Shown: positions 36,901 to 49,945, counted from the first letter of the stretch. The stretch is 64,000 nt of DNA from Lonicera japonica (GCA_021464415.1 JAKCWG010000010.1:32575-96574); one strand, 5' to 3'. Notes: generated by a model from the sequence alone, not told the origin. Made by a program: numbers and translations.

Positions 36901-37232
36901 ATAAATTGTGCACATACAGCTTTATTTACTCCACAATTTTATACTACGTATATATCGAAAAAAGAGGGGGTTCAATTGACCCCCCTTGCCTCCACACACC
37001 TCCGCCACACGCATGCGTCGAGCGTGTTATGATATATATACACACACGATTGTATATATACATCTATTTGTGCAAGAAAGCCCGTGCTTTCCCATTTAGT
37101 GATCAACTGACTAACTACATTACCACACTAGTGTCAAAACTAAACAACATAATGTGTTCTCTACTCTCCTAAGCAATGGCCATAATAATAACAGCAGCAA
37201 CCGCGGCAGAAGAAGTATACATATATATATAG

Positions 37233-40200
37233 TTACATACGGGAGATCAATAGGGGAACTGAAAATATATTATTGTTATGGTACTCCACATCGTCCCCAA
37301 GGAAGCGCATCATGCAGTCTTCGGCAGCCATCATTCCAGTGGAGTAGGCCCCATGGACGGACCCTGGGTAGTCGATGCTCGTTGCTTCCCCTGCAAAGAA
37401 TAAGTTGTCCACGGGTATCCTTAGCTTCTCGTACAGATTATGTGGTCTCCCTACTCTATCGTAGCTGTATGATCCCAGCGAGTTCTCATCTGTGCCCCAC
37501 CTTGAAACAAGCCACTGAATCTGCATTTTGTAACCGTAACATGAAAACAGAAGGGGTTATTAGAATCGGTTCGACAGTAATCTCATGACAAAGACAGATT
37601 ATATAAAGGCTTTAATCACCCAATATCTCTTAAATCTGTAAGATATAGTTTAAAGTTTCCTAAAATGCTCCCTCAATCCCAAATTACGAGTCGACTATCC
37701 CTTTTCAATACGTTCCATGTTAAGAGTTTGGTTTTCCTTTCCGGACATGCTCAGATGTACTAAAATCTGACGATATTGCGATAGTAAACAAGTTAAGAGT
37801 TTGATCAAAAAAACACAAGTCAAGAGTCCTTGTTTGGCTTTCATACTTTTATAAGCATACACTACAAGACTTTATGAGAAAAAAAAAAAGGATGAGTGAT
37901 TCAGTGAGATGTCTCCATTTTTTCTTATTTTCTGTGATTTTTTTCCTCCTACCACCCAACGAATTTTATTCCATGGAAAACCCAAAATATGTCGTAACAT
38001 TTCACCAAATCACTCATCTTTTTCATTCCAACTTCGGATGAAAATTGCTAGTGTTTTGAATTATTTCCAATTTTTTTATCAAACACGCCCTTAATTGTGT
38101 TTGCTCTCATATGGATACCGATTAGAGGTAAGCAGAGCAATCAGGAAAACATTATAGGAGAAAAAAATTAGCAAAATCAGCAAAAAAAATTCTGAAAACT
38201 TACTGGATTGGAAGCATTGGGAAGGATTTTCTTGAGCTGCAAAAAAGCAAAATTAGCAGCAGCCTCATCGGACATTTTCTCAATGTCGCGAGCAAGCTTG
38301 CCTGCTGGCATATAGACGAGGACAGGATGACTAGTAGCCTTGTGAAGATTAAGGAAATAGCTACACCCATATGTTGTCTCTGCAACCACTCCCAAGAACT
38401 CTACATTTGGCCAGAACACCTCCTTGAAATGCAAAACTATCTTGTTTTCTATCCCAATTCCGAGCTCAGCAATGGCTGCTTCCTTCCAAGCTGGTAATCT
38501 CGGCTCAAATTTTATGCGGTTGGATTTCAAAACACCGAGAGGGAGAGCTATAATTGCAGCATCTGCTGTGAAAGTTTTTCCACTTTCTACTGTCACCTTC
38601 ACTCCATAGTTACGTCGAACTACTTTTGTGACCCTTTTGGGGGGATGCAATGCAAGTATAATGATAAGCATAATAAGCAATGCAAGCTAGTTAGAGCATC
38701 TTCAATCATTGTGTAAAAATTGATGTGTAACACACTTTTGTGAATTTGAAAGAATCAATGAATTACAAACATGTTAAATATCATTTTATGTAATTTTCAT
38801 AATTCTTTTTTATATAATTTTACAGCCACAATGGATCATGTTTGACGTGTAGATTTCAAATATAGAATTTTAACTAAAATCCAAATATTGTACTAAAAGT
38901 AATTACATTTTGAATGTTTTACAAAAATAATTGAGATATCAGAAAACTGATGAGGAAATGGAAATTGGATGTGTTTTTTACACCTTCAATTTAGACGAAA
39001 TTCATTTTTACACAACCATTGGAGTACTATTTTTTTTTAACACAAATCATATTTTTACACAACTGTTGGAAATGCTCTAAGTCACGATAGACAAAATGAC
39101 GACCAAACAAGTACGAGATTAATAATTAAATCCATTCATTCATGATCAAGAATATTACCTATGACTGAGGCGGATGTCAAGACCCTTCGCAAGTGTATTT
39201 ATAACTGGAAGGTAACCTCGTACCATAAGTCCGTGCCCACCAGGAAGAAGTTTTTCCTATGAGGGAAGAGAGAAATCGACAAAGATAAGACCACATATAG
39301 TTAGTTAAAGGCAGGCAGATGGATTATAAGAATATTAGGGTGCGTTTGATTGCAAGCGTGGAATTTGCATGGAAAGAAAATAAGTTACCGGTAATTGAAT
39401 TGCCTAGAATTGAGTTGCATGGAAAATGAAGTGTAGTGTGTTTGATTGCCTTAATTTTCTACCCGGAAAATATTGGTTGTATTGTGGCATTTTTAATGTA
39501 GAAAAAATTTATATTTTTTTTTACATAATTTTATAGTCATGATGGATCTTGTTTAATTGATCTTGATGAGTAGATTTTAAATATAAATTTTTTATTAAAT
39601 TTTGAATTTTGTAGTTTAAGTTATAGCATTTTTAGTGTAGAAAATGGGTAAAATGTTGTCTCGAAAACCGTGCAATTGCCTGGAAAATAAAAACTAGCCC
39701 CCCCCCCAAAGAAAATATTTTCCTTGTTTACAAGGAAAATGTAAGTGCGTGAGCCAAAAGTGGGAATTCAATTGCCTAGAAAAAAAAGCAATCAAACACC
39801 TTAAGTTGTCAAATCAAGTGGAAAATGGATATTTTCCATGGAAAATACTCCCAATCAAACACACCCTTAAAGTCTGCGTGTCTCAAAATTATGATATAGT
39901 TTATTTTGGCGATCGACGTATACATGAAATATAAGTATACTCTGTTCTGTATAAAATTGGCAATGTGGCACACTGAGAATTTATACCATTTATAAAGTAA
40001 AGGAGATGAAATGAGGATCTGTTTTGACGTGAAATGGCCGGATTGCCAGATGGCCGAAATAAAAATTCGGTGTACTATGATGCATGTCGAATATCTAGAA
40101 TACAACAATAGAGTGTGCGTTTCCCCTATTACTAAATATTTGTAAGCAAGTATTTTCCATGTAGTGTGTGTTTCCCCTATTACTAATTGTTAAAGGGAAT

Positions 40201-43200
40201 ATGAAATAGAACAAAATATACTTTCAGCATAATTTGTAATTGAAGTTAGAATCTACTATATATATATATATATATTATATAAAGTCGGAAGGCGTTTAAG
40301 GCTTAATGAAATTGTGTTAGGTTTTTGTTTTTTCCAAGTTTATCCTTTCGGGGGTTTTATTTCCACAAAAAAAAAGAAGTTATGTTATAAGTGAAGGAGA
40401 CTCAAACCCTCGCTGTTGCGTGTGCACAAAAATCTAGTACAAGTAGAAAGGAAGGGGTTACCTCATCCCAGCCCTTGATTGAGATAGTATCAGCATCTGC
40501 AGCAAACCAGCCTTCCATTCGGCATAAGTACCACTGCAAAACCTTATGTGAAAGCCCCTCCAACCTGCATAATAATAAGAATGAAAATGAATCTCTCTTT
40601 TAACACCACGCGCTTCTTGACAGAGTGACATATATTAGGCAGATCATAATAATCTAACGACCTTAAATCTGGCCTTCTCTTAAATACAATGGAGAGTGCA
40701 CGGAGTACAGACATGTCTTCCCTGTGCTCCTCCCTTACTTTATTCGCCTGCACCAAACGGATAAACAACAGAAACTAGCATTCAAAGTGCTGTACACAAC
40801 CAAAAATACTGCACTTCTGAGATAGATAGAGAGAGAGAGAGAGACAGGACTTACCTCTTTTAAAATGCTTTCGAATGCTTGGCCAACCTTTGAGACTAAT
40901 TCTTGGCAAACATGATTTCCATCCACATCAAAGAGCGCATAGCTGACAGATCCATAAGAAAAATCAATGAAACAACCCCATACATGGCTGGCTTGGCTTT
41001 AAGTGTTGAAGCAAAATACAAATTTCAAATCCATGAAATGTGAGAATCTTCATTGGATTACCAATACAATTCCACCAAGCGCCAAAGAGGGAATACACAA
41101 ATTTAGAATTCATGGACCCGACATCTTATATAAACAAATTTGTTAATCCAAAATTTGATTTCTCTTATGCAGGAACATAGCCAGAACCAGAACTTGAGAG
41201 AAAGTTTGAGTGGGGGCTATACAATAATTGAGAGATTTTTTTTTAATAAACATAGTAAAAATATATACTTAGATATTTATTCATGACATTGACTTTTCAT
41301 ATTTTAAAACCGTTTCTTGATAGTCTCTAAAAGTGGCATGTGTTGTCACTAAAAGTTTGCGAAAAATATGTACTACCTCTCCAAATCGTGATCATACAAT
41401 ACCGAGTCGTCGCCACTTGTACGGTAGAGGGGTAGTCCTAGTTTTCCGATAAGAGGTGCCAGTGGATTTTCTTTGCAGACCCCATGCAACCTAAAATACG
41501 AAACAAATAGGTCCTAATTAAATTACATTTCAGAAATGACCCAATAGCTGGTATCTATAATTTTCCCGGAAAGGAAATAAAGAAATTGAATAAGATTCTT
41601 GTTACCATGATGCACCCAAGTCAATAGGAAAACCAAATGAGTAATCAGTGTGAACTCTACCTCCAACTCTGTCCCGCGATTCCAACAGGACAACCTGGAA
41701 AATGAATTATAGGTAACAAAGAATAGTATATCAATACCTTCATGAATGATATTCAGATCTGAAATTACTCCGTTAAAATGAAAAGAGGAGCGGATTGGCC
41801 AAAGGAAAAATTACATGTTATCAAGTTAGTAGACATTATTCCTTCTCATTAAAAACTTATAATGCTTCATATATGAAATTTGGTGGAGATAATCAATCAA
41901 GGATATCATCTTCACTAAGTTTCATCAAAAATTCATCTGTTTACCTCCACAATTGTCTCTGTTCGTAAACTTTGTAGCAAATGTTCTATATATATATATA
42001 AGTTATATATTTCATTATTAATAAGTACCTGAATCGAGGTATCGTGAAGGGCTCGAGCAGCGGCAATTCCAGCGAAGCCACCGCCTATGACAATGACTGA
42101 GGGTGAGGCTGTATGCCTTTTCTCAACATTTGAAGAAGAGCAATGAGCTACAGACAGAAAGAATTCATACTTGAGATTGGGGTCATATAGAGAGATCAGG
42201 GGTCATACATATCTATATATATAATAAGAACTCTTGAAACTAAAATAAATGTGCACGCATATATAATCTAGTCGTCTCTAATAAAATAACTACACATTTT
42301 CCAGTTTGGACAGAAAACAATTTCAAAGTCATACTTGCCAATTCCAACCGGTACGTAGCTTTAGCTTGCTTTTGAAAGAGGCGAGTTTAATACTAATGTC
42401 ACTTTTTGTAAACTAAAAACTAAAGAAATTAGTATTAGTATTATTTTGTTCAAGAGGGCGCGAACTTAACTAATATGAATATATTTGCAAATTTAAAAGT
42501 AATTTTAGGGGGTGAAATAACAATTTCTGAAAAAATCGGCGGGTTTTGCTATATCTCACTGAGTCCAATCTTTGCTTTTTAGGACATCCCAAATTAAGAC
42601 TACTTTCCTTTCTGAAACATAAACAAATATTGCGACTTTTATTCTTGCGTTGATTGCATTAAATGCGAAAAATTTCGTGGATGTAAAAGTTAGCTATAGC
42701 TTAGGATAACATGTCTAATAAGAGGTTGGTTATATTGATAAAGTTATTGACGAGAAGGCAAAAAACTCGAGCATATCCAAAAACAAATAAGTATATGGCT
42801 GGAATTACAGAGATGGTTGTTAGTGAATGAAACATACAATAACATTCAAAGCAGAAAGACTTAAAAATTCATCTTAGATGATGGTAAGAGGCTAGGAGCA
42901 AACACTACTACATACATGGCATTGTACAAACTAAAGATATATTGAATTACGAAGTCAAAAACTCAGTGGCATAGCTAGAAAATTTGGTTAGTAGGGTCTT
43001 TTAATAATGTATCATCAATTTTATACTGCTTCTACTCTATATTTTAAATATTATGTTGGGTTACTAGACCGCACAAAGATGAAGGTAACTATGCCCATAC
43101 AATAATAAAAATTATTTAATAATAAGAGTAAACTATGGAAATAGCCCCAAAACTATAGTGTCAATTTCACTTTACTCCCTCAACTTTAAAAAGTACCATT

Positions 43201-44518
43201 TAATCCATCAAATTATTGATCAGGTTTCACTTTGTCCTTTTCATCCACTTTGGCCATTAAAGTAGACAAAAAATAGTCATGTCTCATGTGCACCTGACAT
43301 GATTATGTTTAAATCTATTTGGCTCAACTACTAAAAAGAACATGAAAGAAGTAAATGTACGATGAAGAAAGTTAAAAACTATGATTTTTATGCATATTTT
43401 GGTCTAAGATTGCATTTGTTTCGTTGTCTAAATTTGAATACTGAATTCAAAGTCGGTTCTGAAGTCTGAATCTAAAAATTTGTTTGTTTGGTTTCTGAAT
43501 GTCATATCTGAATATGTGTAATTTGTTTGAAACATATCACATCCGAACTCTGCATAAATGTTATTCGGACAAATTTACCTTTATCCTCTTATCATATAAA
43601 ATGACTATATTTAAAAAGATAAGGGTAAAATAAGTATTTTACCGAATTTGAAAATTAAGACTTTGAACTTAAAAAGGCAGGGATGCCTCTTATTTTTTAA
43701 GTGGTAAAATAAGTATTCAGATTTAAATTTTTAAACCAACCAAACAAAATTAAAACATTTTAAGTCTAAATGGATCTGTCATTGGAATTTATGGGGCTCA
43801 ATCAAACAGACCTAAATAACATTTTTTTTTCCCCTTCTCTTTTGTGCTCTATTGAAAATTTTCTTTTTCTTTTCCCTTTTTTTTCCGTAAAAATGTTAGT
43901 GTCCAATGGTTAGACCAAAATATTTCTAAGAATGATATTATGTGATGCACATGACCATTTTTAGTAAACTTTAAGGGCTAAAGTGGTTGGAATGATAAAG
44001 GGAGCCAATTGGAACTGCCCCATAGTTTAAAGGCTGTTTACGTAGTTTATTCTAATAATAGGGTTAGAAGGGTAGAGTTATATTTGTACATTAGACATTG
44101 TATTAAAAAACATTATTAAATTGAGTTCATTATCATTTATATGTATGTTAGTCGGAGAAAAACATTCTGATAACCAATAATAGAAGTGATATATGATTAA
44201 ACAAGAGATTGGTCAAATTCAAACTCCGTAATTTACAGAATTGAAACTTATCTTAAAAAAAATATAAGAACAAACTCTTAATAACTTTTATTTGAGAAAA
44301 ATATTTTTTAATTAGGTTTGATCCAGTGACCTAAAAGTTGAAAACATAGTTTTTTTACTACTAAGCCAATACTAATTTTACAGACGCATTACGTGTGCGT
44401 CTATATCTAGTAAATAAATACATGAGCCGAAAACAATGATAAATAACTAAATAGAGAAAGAGAGGGAAGAAAAACCTGTGTTTAATTGGCGATTACTCTG
44501 ATCTACTCGGAACGCCAT
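37233..44518 (-). CDS. PAO2: Peroxisomal polyamine oxidase, PAO2/PAO3 type, ten exons
   Basis: FAD-dependent oxidase that back-converts spermine and spermidine. Exons on the minus strand: 44518-44476, 42147-42029, 41694-41606, 41490-41377, 40942-40855, 40747-40662, 40564-40462, 39256-39159, 38633-38204, 37520-37233. They join in phase to 1458 nt (485 aa). Nine introns match the known layout of plant PAO2-4. FAD-binding [17 protein letters not shown] lies at residues 32-48, [19 protein letters not shown] near 59, GASWLHG near 81, ENKIVLHF with Lys311 (equivalent of the flavin-contacting lysine), and FFAGEATS at 431-438. It ends Ser-Arg-Met, a type 1 peroxisomal targeting signal. Overall it is nearest the PAO2/PAO3 clade. 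Start taken at 44518; an in-frame ATG at 44647 would add 43 unlikely residues (Leu and His runs). Odd points: Gly211 where relatives have Cys (KCWD), and an AAAAG acceptor before exon 9. Confidence 0.93.
38691..39080. mobile_element. MITE in polyamine oxidase intron 8
   Basis: TTAGAGCATCTTCAATCA at the left and TGTTGGAAATGCTCTAA at the right are inverted repeats. Subterminal 'tgtgtaaaaattgatg' and 'catatttttacaca' also pair. It is noncoding. TTA/TAA at the ends do not form a clean direct target duplication, so the superfamily is left open. Confidence 0.65.
39338..39866. mobile_element. Tourist-like MITE in polyamine oxidase intron 7
   Basis: Terminal repeats GGGTGCGTTTGATTG and CCAATCAAACACACCC pair over 15 bases with one mismatch. 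TTA flanks both ends (39335-39337, 39867-39869). Subterminal 'ggaaaatggatattttcc' is itself palindromic. At 529 bp it is longer than its relatives at 33066, 29993 and 50911. Confidence 0.75.
43118..44060. mobile_element. MITE in polyamine oxidase intron 1, itself interrupted
   Basis: The left end 'agagtaaactatggaaatag' and right end 'ctgtttacgtagtttattct' are inverted repeats. Further in, 'gccccaaaactatagtg' pairs with 'gaactgccccatagttt'. The body is split by the element at 43408-43812. Confidence 0.6.
43408..43812. mobile_element. MITE nested inside the 43118-44060 element
   Basis: Starts GATTGCATTTGTTTCG and ends CAATCAAACAGACC; ends pair imperfectly. TAA flanks both sides (43405-43407, 43813-43815). 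Internal 'gaatctaaaaatttgtttg' and 'ttcagatttaaatttttaaa' also pair. Tourist-like by target and TIR type. Confidence 0.5.
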
Positions 44519-44878
44519 TGGGCGATGATGATGATGATGATCGGTTTTATTGAAGAAGGGATTATAATTAGTACTTGGAAAGAATAATAACAGCAACAAA
44601 CCGTTGCTTTTGGGATCTAAACTGATTTGAGCAGGAGAATTCTTCAAAAGAAATACCCAGCAGAATCTTCACACTAACATGCAGATGTAATTAGTTTGAG
44701 TGAAAAAAAATGTAATCAGATTAACAAACCCAGCACTAGTTGTATTAAAACTCAGATAACAGAAAATGTTAGGTAGAGAGAGAAAGCTCTGAAATGGAAT
44801 GCAAAAAAGGTTATTTGGAGACAATTGTTGCAATGGTGACGTGTTGGTTAGAGGAACATGTGAATGTTTTGATACCTA

Positions 44879-44887
44879 AATTTATAG
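44879..44887 (-). promoter_or_regulatory. Candidate TATA box of the polyamine oxidase gene
   Basis: Minus-strand TATAAATT lies about 365 bases before the chosen start codon, which would leave a leader of roughly 330 bases. A CACGTCACC stretch lies just downstream at about 44830. Position only; no start site is proven. Confidence 0.35.
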
Positions 44888-45123
44888 TTATAGATAGACC
44901 CTTTTTAACTGCTCACGTTTTCAACAACTTACTAATAGCCTCGGGACCCTTGATGTAAGAGCCAGTGATTATAACGAGGTCCGGTGCGGATTGAAGTTTT
45001 TGTTATGTGCTTATTTAATTAAGATGGCCGTTAATTAAACACGTTATTTTATTCGGTAATATTTTATTTTATTTATTCGATTTAGGGTTCTTCATCTCAT
45101 TAATTATTTGATCTTATTGCATT

Positions 45124-45276
45124 GAGTATGTGCACATTATCTCGATCCTATAAGGACTCGAGTTATTGATTGGGAACAAAAAAATACGCTAACTCGGCTA
45201 TATAGGATCGAGGTAATGTGCACATATTCAGTGCTGTAAGATCCAAGTATGTGCATATTATCCTCAGGTCCTATAT
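45124..45276. repeat. Inverted repeat with a third copy
   Basis: 'atgtgcacattatctcgatc' (45127-45146) is inverted at 45207-45226 ('gatcgaggtaatgtgcacat'), and a third, direct copy 'gtatgtgcatattatcctca' occurs at 45247-45266, each next to 'cctata'. The arms are separated by about 50 bases. Confidence 0.7.
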
Positions 45277-45299
45277 GGTTGAGCGAATATTGGGCTGTT

Positions 45300-47440
45300 A
45301 TAGAGTGCTTTTGGTGTTTGTAATTTGCCCTTGCCCTAATTAATTTTATAATTTATTATTAATATCAAGAAAAATCTTACTGGTTAGTTAGCCTTGGGAG
45401 AAATTGTAAGGATTGAGATGAGTTGTTTGTTTTATTTAGAATATGATAAAGTTGGTAGATGTGATAGAGTTTGTTAGTGAAGTAGTGGAGTTTAGCTAGG
45501 TGGGAGTTAGTCGAGTGTGTTTTTCGGTTTATGTAAGTCACTTTAATGTTAGTAAAATATCTGTAGAATATTTGAAATAAAAATATATCGAAACTTTGCT
45601 TTAATGTAGGTTGGGTTCTCCACCATTTGAACCAAAAGAGATTTTGGTCCCCTCTAAGCGGGCTTTCTTCCCTATTCTTCTTTTTAATTCTAATTTTATA
45701 AATGTGTTCGTATTTATTTATTCGTACACTTGAGTTCGAACTCGTCTAGTGCTACATTAATCCATCTTGATTTGATATAATTCAAGGAAATTACAAATAT
45801 GTTTAAAGGAAAACAAATTGTACTCGAGAAGAGTCAAACACCTTATTTTGATTTTTGAGCACAAATTCGAAACTCGACTCAGTGTGGGTTTTGTTAGGAA
45901 GAATTCCAACTCGCTATGGTTAAAAAAAACATAAAAATCACCTCATTGAAATCAAATCGAGTTAAAAATCTACCGAGTCGAGCTATTTTATTGTCCCTAT
46001 CCGGTGTTAGGTGAGATTTCAACATATTATGGTATTTCTTTTCTCTAAATCACAATACCCATGTGCTTTATTAGACAATAAATACGGCTAGTTAAAAAAC
46101 ATTTACCCAGTCCAGTTGTTTCATTTTCATTCATAACTTTTTGACAAACAAGAACCAAATAAACAAAGCGACAAAAATACATAATAAAATCAATTTAGTG
46201 TCAGCATCCCAAAAATCTCTGCACAATTTAGAGGTGTGTAGCTGACAATTTTATTGCAAGGGTGCATTTGTAAGATTTTAATATTTTTTTAATTAATAGA
46301 AAAAAATATTAATAATGTATTTTTTAAAAAAATTACAGCGAGCAAAATAACTAACATCAATCTATTTTTGTATTCTGAACACATAAATTAGGATAAAGCA
46401 ATTTTTTTTAAAATACAGGGCAATAGACCACCTGATGATTTTGAAAATAGTCCTTGAGTTCCAACAATTTTTAGATGCGGTGTACGTTTATAAAATTTGA
46501 AAATTGTAATCCTTAGAGACAGATATCATGGTGTAACCTGAGACAGATATTGTTAGTGTTATTTTTCTTATTGCAACAGATAATATGTAACAAATACTGT
46601 AAGACACAAATTCTTGTTATTTTTCTTATTATCTTTTCTCACTCGATTATATATAACACAAGCATACGATAAAGGTAAAATATCCACAAGAATCTACTAT
46701 TTGGTCATCATCGAACTACGTTTCTTGTAATCCCTAATTCAAATGTTATCATTGTCCACTCTCACATATTAGGCAATGTTCGAATTCAACAACAAGTCTT
46801 AAGAGATGAGCTTAAGGGCTATGGAAATACCACTTGACCAGGAAGGGTCACTCACTTCAATGTAGCACACTACAATTTCTTAATAAAACTTGCGCTCTAG
46901 TCTGTGACTAGAGTTTTTGTTTTTTTAAGGAAAAAATAATTTATGTACCTCATAACATGAAAAGTGTAATGATTTTTTAAAATTATGACTATTTGCATTT
47001 TAATGTATTATTATTGCACTTCAAACATATTTTCAAAGATATTTAACGATGAAGAATCAAAAGACGCTTATTAAATTAGTTGACACTTTTAAAGTGCTAG
47101 ACTTTGTTATTAAGTGAAATAAATATACCCTTTTTAAAATTATTATTTTTTCGCATAAACTTTCAATTATTAAAATAGCTTAAAAAATACCAGACTTGTG
47201 ACTTATAATGACGTTGTGGAAGGAAATGTAGGTAGAGTTTCGCTATCTGTCATTATAAATCATATCCTAAGTGTCAATTTCAAAATATTTTTTAATTTTT
47301 TTTTTAAAAAGCAGCCCTTCAGCAAAGGATTGGAGCCGAATTTTTATTAAAAAATTGTAATGGGTTGCACAAATGACCCCCAACCAAACTAGCTCTTGAA
47401 GGGATTTTGAATTGTTGCATTATCGCAGTTGCACAAATGA
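45300..47440. other. Intergenic, no gene seen
   Basis: AT-rich sequence without supported frames or clear repeats. Simple phrases such as 'ttcgaactcg' are not enough to assign an element. Confidence 0.5.
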
Positions 47441-47455
47441 TCCCCAATTAAACTA

Positions 47456-47608
47456 GGGAAATGATACTAACACTCCACTTTTATCCTAAGGCACTCCACT
47501 TTTATTTTTAGTGACACTTATATGTATATCTTTTGGGACACTTTTTATGTCACTAAAAATGAAAGTGGAATGCCTTAGGATAAAAGTGGAATGCTAATAT
47601 CATTTCCC
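47456..47608. mobile_element. Small foldback element, 153 bp, 8-bp TSD
   Basis: GGGAAATGATACTAACACTCC at the left pairs with its inverted copy at the right. The arms extend over about 60 bases each with few mismatches and a short loop near 47525. TTAAACTA directly flanks both ends (47448-47455 and 47609-47616), an 8-bp target duplication that suggests a hAT-like origin. Confidence 0.8.
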
Positions 47609-47634
47609 TTAAACTATCACTTAGGGAAGTTTTC

Positions 47635-48295
47635 GTTTTCGGTTTCGGTTGGGTAGAAACTATGGTACCCCAAACCCAAACCAAATGCAAAAATTCAGTT
47701 TCGGTTCGGTTTGGTTCGGGTCAGTTTCTAAATCTTCTAAACCCAAAGTCGAACCAAACTTTTCATTTCGGTTTCGGTTCGGTTTGACATATGTTTTTTT
47801 TTCTTTTTCTAAATCAATTTAAAATAACAAGGAGCAAACACATAAATATCATATTTTCTATTTAGTTACTATTTTATTTGTACATTTACAAGAATAAAAC
47901 ACATTAAATAAAATGATAAATTATCTTGTAATCATGTATGTGATAAAAAAAATCTTAACATTACGTAGTTAATTTAATATTAAGGGTACGTGTCAATGAC
48001 TTTTTTTTTAAGATGATCACAATATGCAATTAATAAGGAACATATTCTTATAACATATCATATTTTTGTATTATAATATAATTAACGTGTACCCTTAGAG
48101 CATATATTAACATTTTTTGTTTTATTATACGGTTTAGTTCGGTTATGGACTAACTTGCCCCAAACCCGAACCAAACTATTCTGTTTCGGTTCGATTTTCT
48201 CGTTTTTGGTTTTGATTTTTTTTGGTTCGAGGATTTATGGATCGGTTCAGTCCGTTCAATCGAGTTTTCGGATTGGCTTTAACACCCCTCCTATC
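47635..48295 (+). repeat. Dispersed 'TTCGGTTCGG' element, copy 1
   Basis: Both ends are made of cggttcggtt-type repeats in opposite orientations, around an AT-rich core ('ctatttagttactattttat', 'catgtatgtgataaaaaaa'). The same core and ends recur at 51488-52220, so this is a mobile family. The right end reads 'ttaacacccctcc', like many plant hAT-type miniature elements. The left end is not defined. Confidence 0.6.
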
Positions 48296-48589
48296 CCTTA
48301 AAGGGATTTCAAGTTGTTGCATCATTGCAATCTTCCTTGATCTCCTAAGGAACCATGCATCATCATCTCTTAAGGGATTAATCAATTGTCTCTTCAAAAT
48401 GCTGTTGACGAGATTCGAATCATGCTCATTTATGTGAGAAATAGACAGTCATACCATCCCTCCCATATTTTATCTTTTTCAGTTTTGCACTTCTTTTTTC
48501 TTTTTTAAGTAATAGTGTCGTAATTAAACAAAGACTCATACAATCTATCCACAAACTATTGGATTATGTTGGGATTATAAACTTGAGGC

Positions 48590-49945
48590 CTTTTATTTTT
48601 AGCCCGGAGAATTTAAATCGTTTTTGCTTTTAACCCACTCCTTTTAAGAAATTAATAATTGGCCAAAAAGAGTGGATAATTATTAAATATATGTATTTTA
48701 TAAATGTTTTTATTGTATTATTTTTCTTTTATGTTTTTCTATCTTATCCTTTCTTGACTTTTTGAATTTAAATTTATCATTCACCTCAAATTTAGTTGTT
48801 ACTAGAATATAAGGATATCTTTCAGGGATTTTTATGTTTTTAGATTCAAATTTCAAATTTTTATTTTCATGAATGTAAATTATAAGTGATAACTTTTGAT
48901 AATTATTAATTGCCTTAGGGTAAAAATATAGTAAAATAATTAAGGAAATTAACTTGTAGTAAATATAAAATATCAAACATTAAACTTAGGGCATTTAAAA
49001 GACATAGTAGACATAAATATTACACTTAAGTAAAACTAGAAACACAGTCATATTATAAAAAATATTATACAAGTAAAACACATGTAGACATATTAAAAAT
49101 ATCAAACATTAAGACTCGGGACATCTAGAATTACACATAAATAAAACTACAAACAAAGACATATTAAAAAAGACGTTACATGAATAAAAGTGAAAACACA
49201 ATCATATTAAATTAAAACAGATATTACGTAAGTAAAACTAAAAGTGCAGTCATATTGAAAAATACATCACACAAGTAAAACTAAAAACACAATCATATTA
49301 AAAGCATATAGATAAGAATGTTAAATATAAAAAATGTGAAGAGATGAGTTCAAAAGAGTAGGAATAAAGAATTTACTAACCTTAGAATGCACATTTTAAC
49401 AATCATTATTTGTGTACCAAATAAAAGATTACTGGTGGTCACTTGGAGAATATATTTGATGATCGCAACAACACATAAATCCACAATAAATTTTTTGTAG
49501 TTTTCATATTTCACCATGGACAAAGACATAATGTATACTGGTTTGTAATATGGAATCGTATGTTTTATCATTATACTTTGAATTTGCCGATTGATACTGT
49601 AAACATGTCATTTTTTACTACTATGTTTCTCGTCATGATGGAATTTAATCTTCTTTGTCTGACATAAGATCTCATCTAATCTATGTGTATCAATCCAACC
49701 TCTTAATAGCTCTCCATTATTGTATTTATCTTGTTTTGAATATGTTTATTATCTTATGAATGATTCATTGGTATCTCTTCTTTTTTAAGAGTTGATAAAT
49801 ATCTATAATTAAATATGGGACAAATCTAATAAATTACTAAAAGCAAATAAGCCATTTATCCATATATTTATTAGATTAAATTATAATAAATGTATTATTT
49901 ATCCCTCGGCTAAAAGAAAAATAAAGGGTTAAAAACAAAATTTTG
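48590..49945. repeat. Possible long inverted-repeat-bounded AT-rich segment
   Basis: 'ttttatttttagcccggaga' at 48590 and 'ccctcggctaaaagaaaaat' at 49903 are loosely inverted, as are 'gcttttaaccc' and 'gggttaaaaac'. They enclose AT-rich noncoding sequence with the tandem array at 49020-49310. This may be an element, but the evidence is weak. Confidence 0.35.
49020..49310 (+). repeat. Degenerate ~46-bp tandem repeat, about six copies
   Basis: Units share 'agtaaaactaaaaacac', 'agtcatatta' and a spacer ending 'ttaca'. Copies begin near 49025, 49072, 49133, 49181, 49226 and 49271. Confidence 0.65.

Noticed and set aside
44519..44647. In-frame upstream ATG for the polyamine oxidase
   Set aside because: It would add Leu-rich and His-rich residues not expected in this peroxisomal family. 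The shorter start gives an N-terminus resembling known PAO3 (NRQL).
48176..48437. Overlapping open frames on both strands
   Set aside because: Fall in the end of the repetitive TTCGGTT element.
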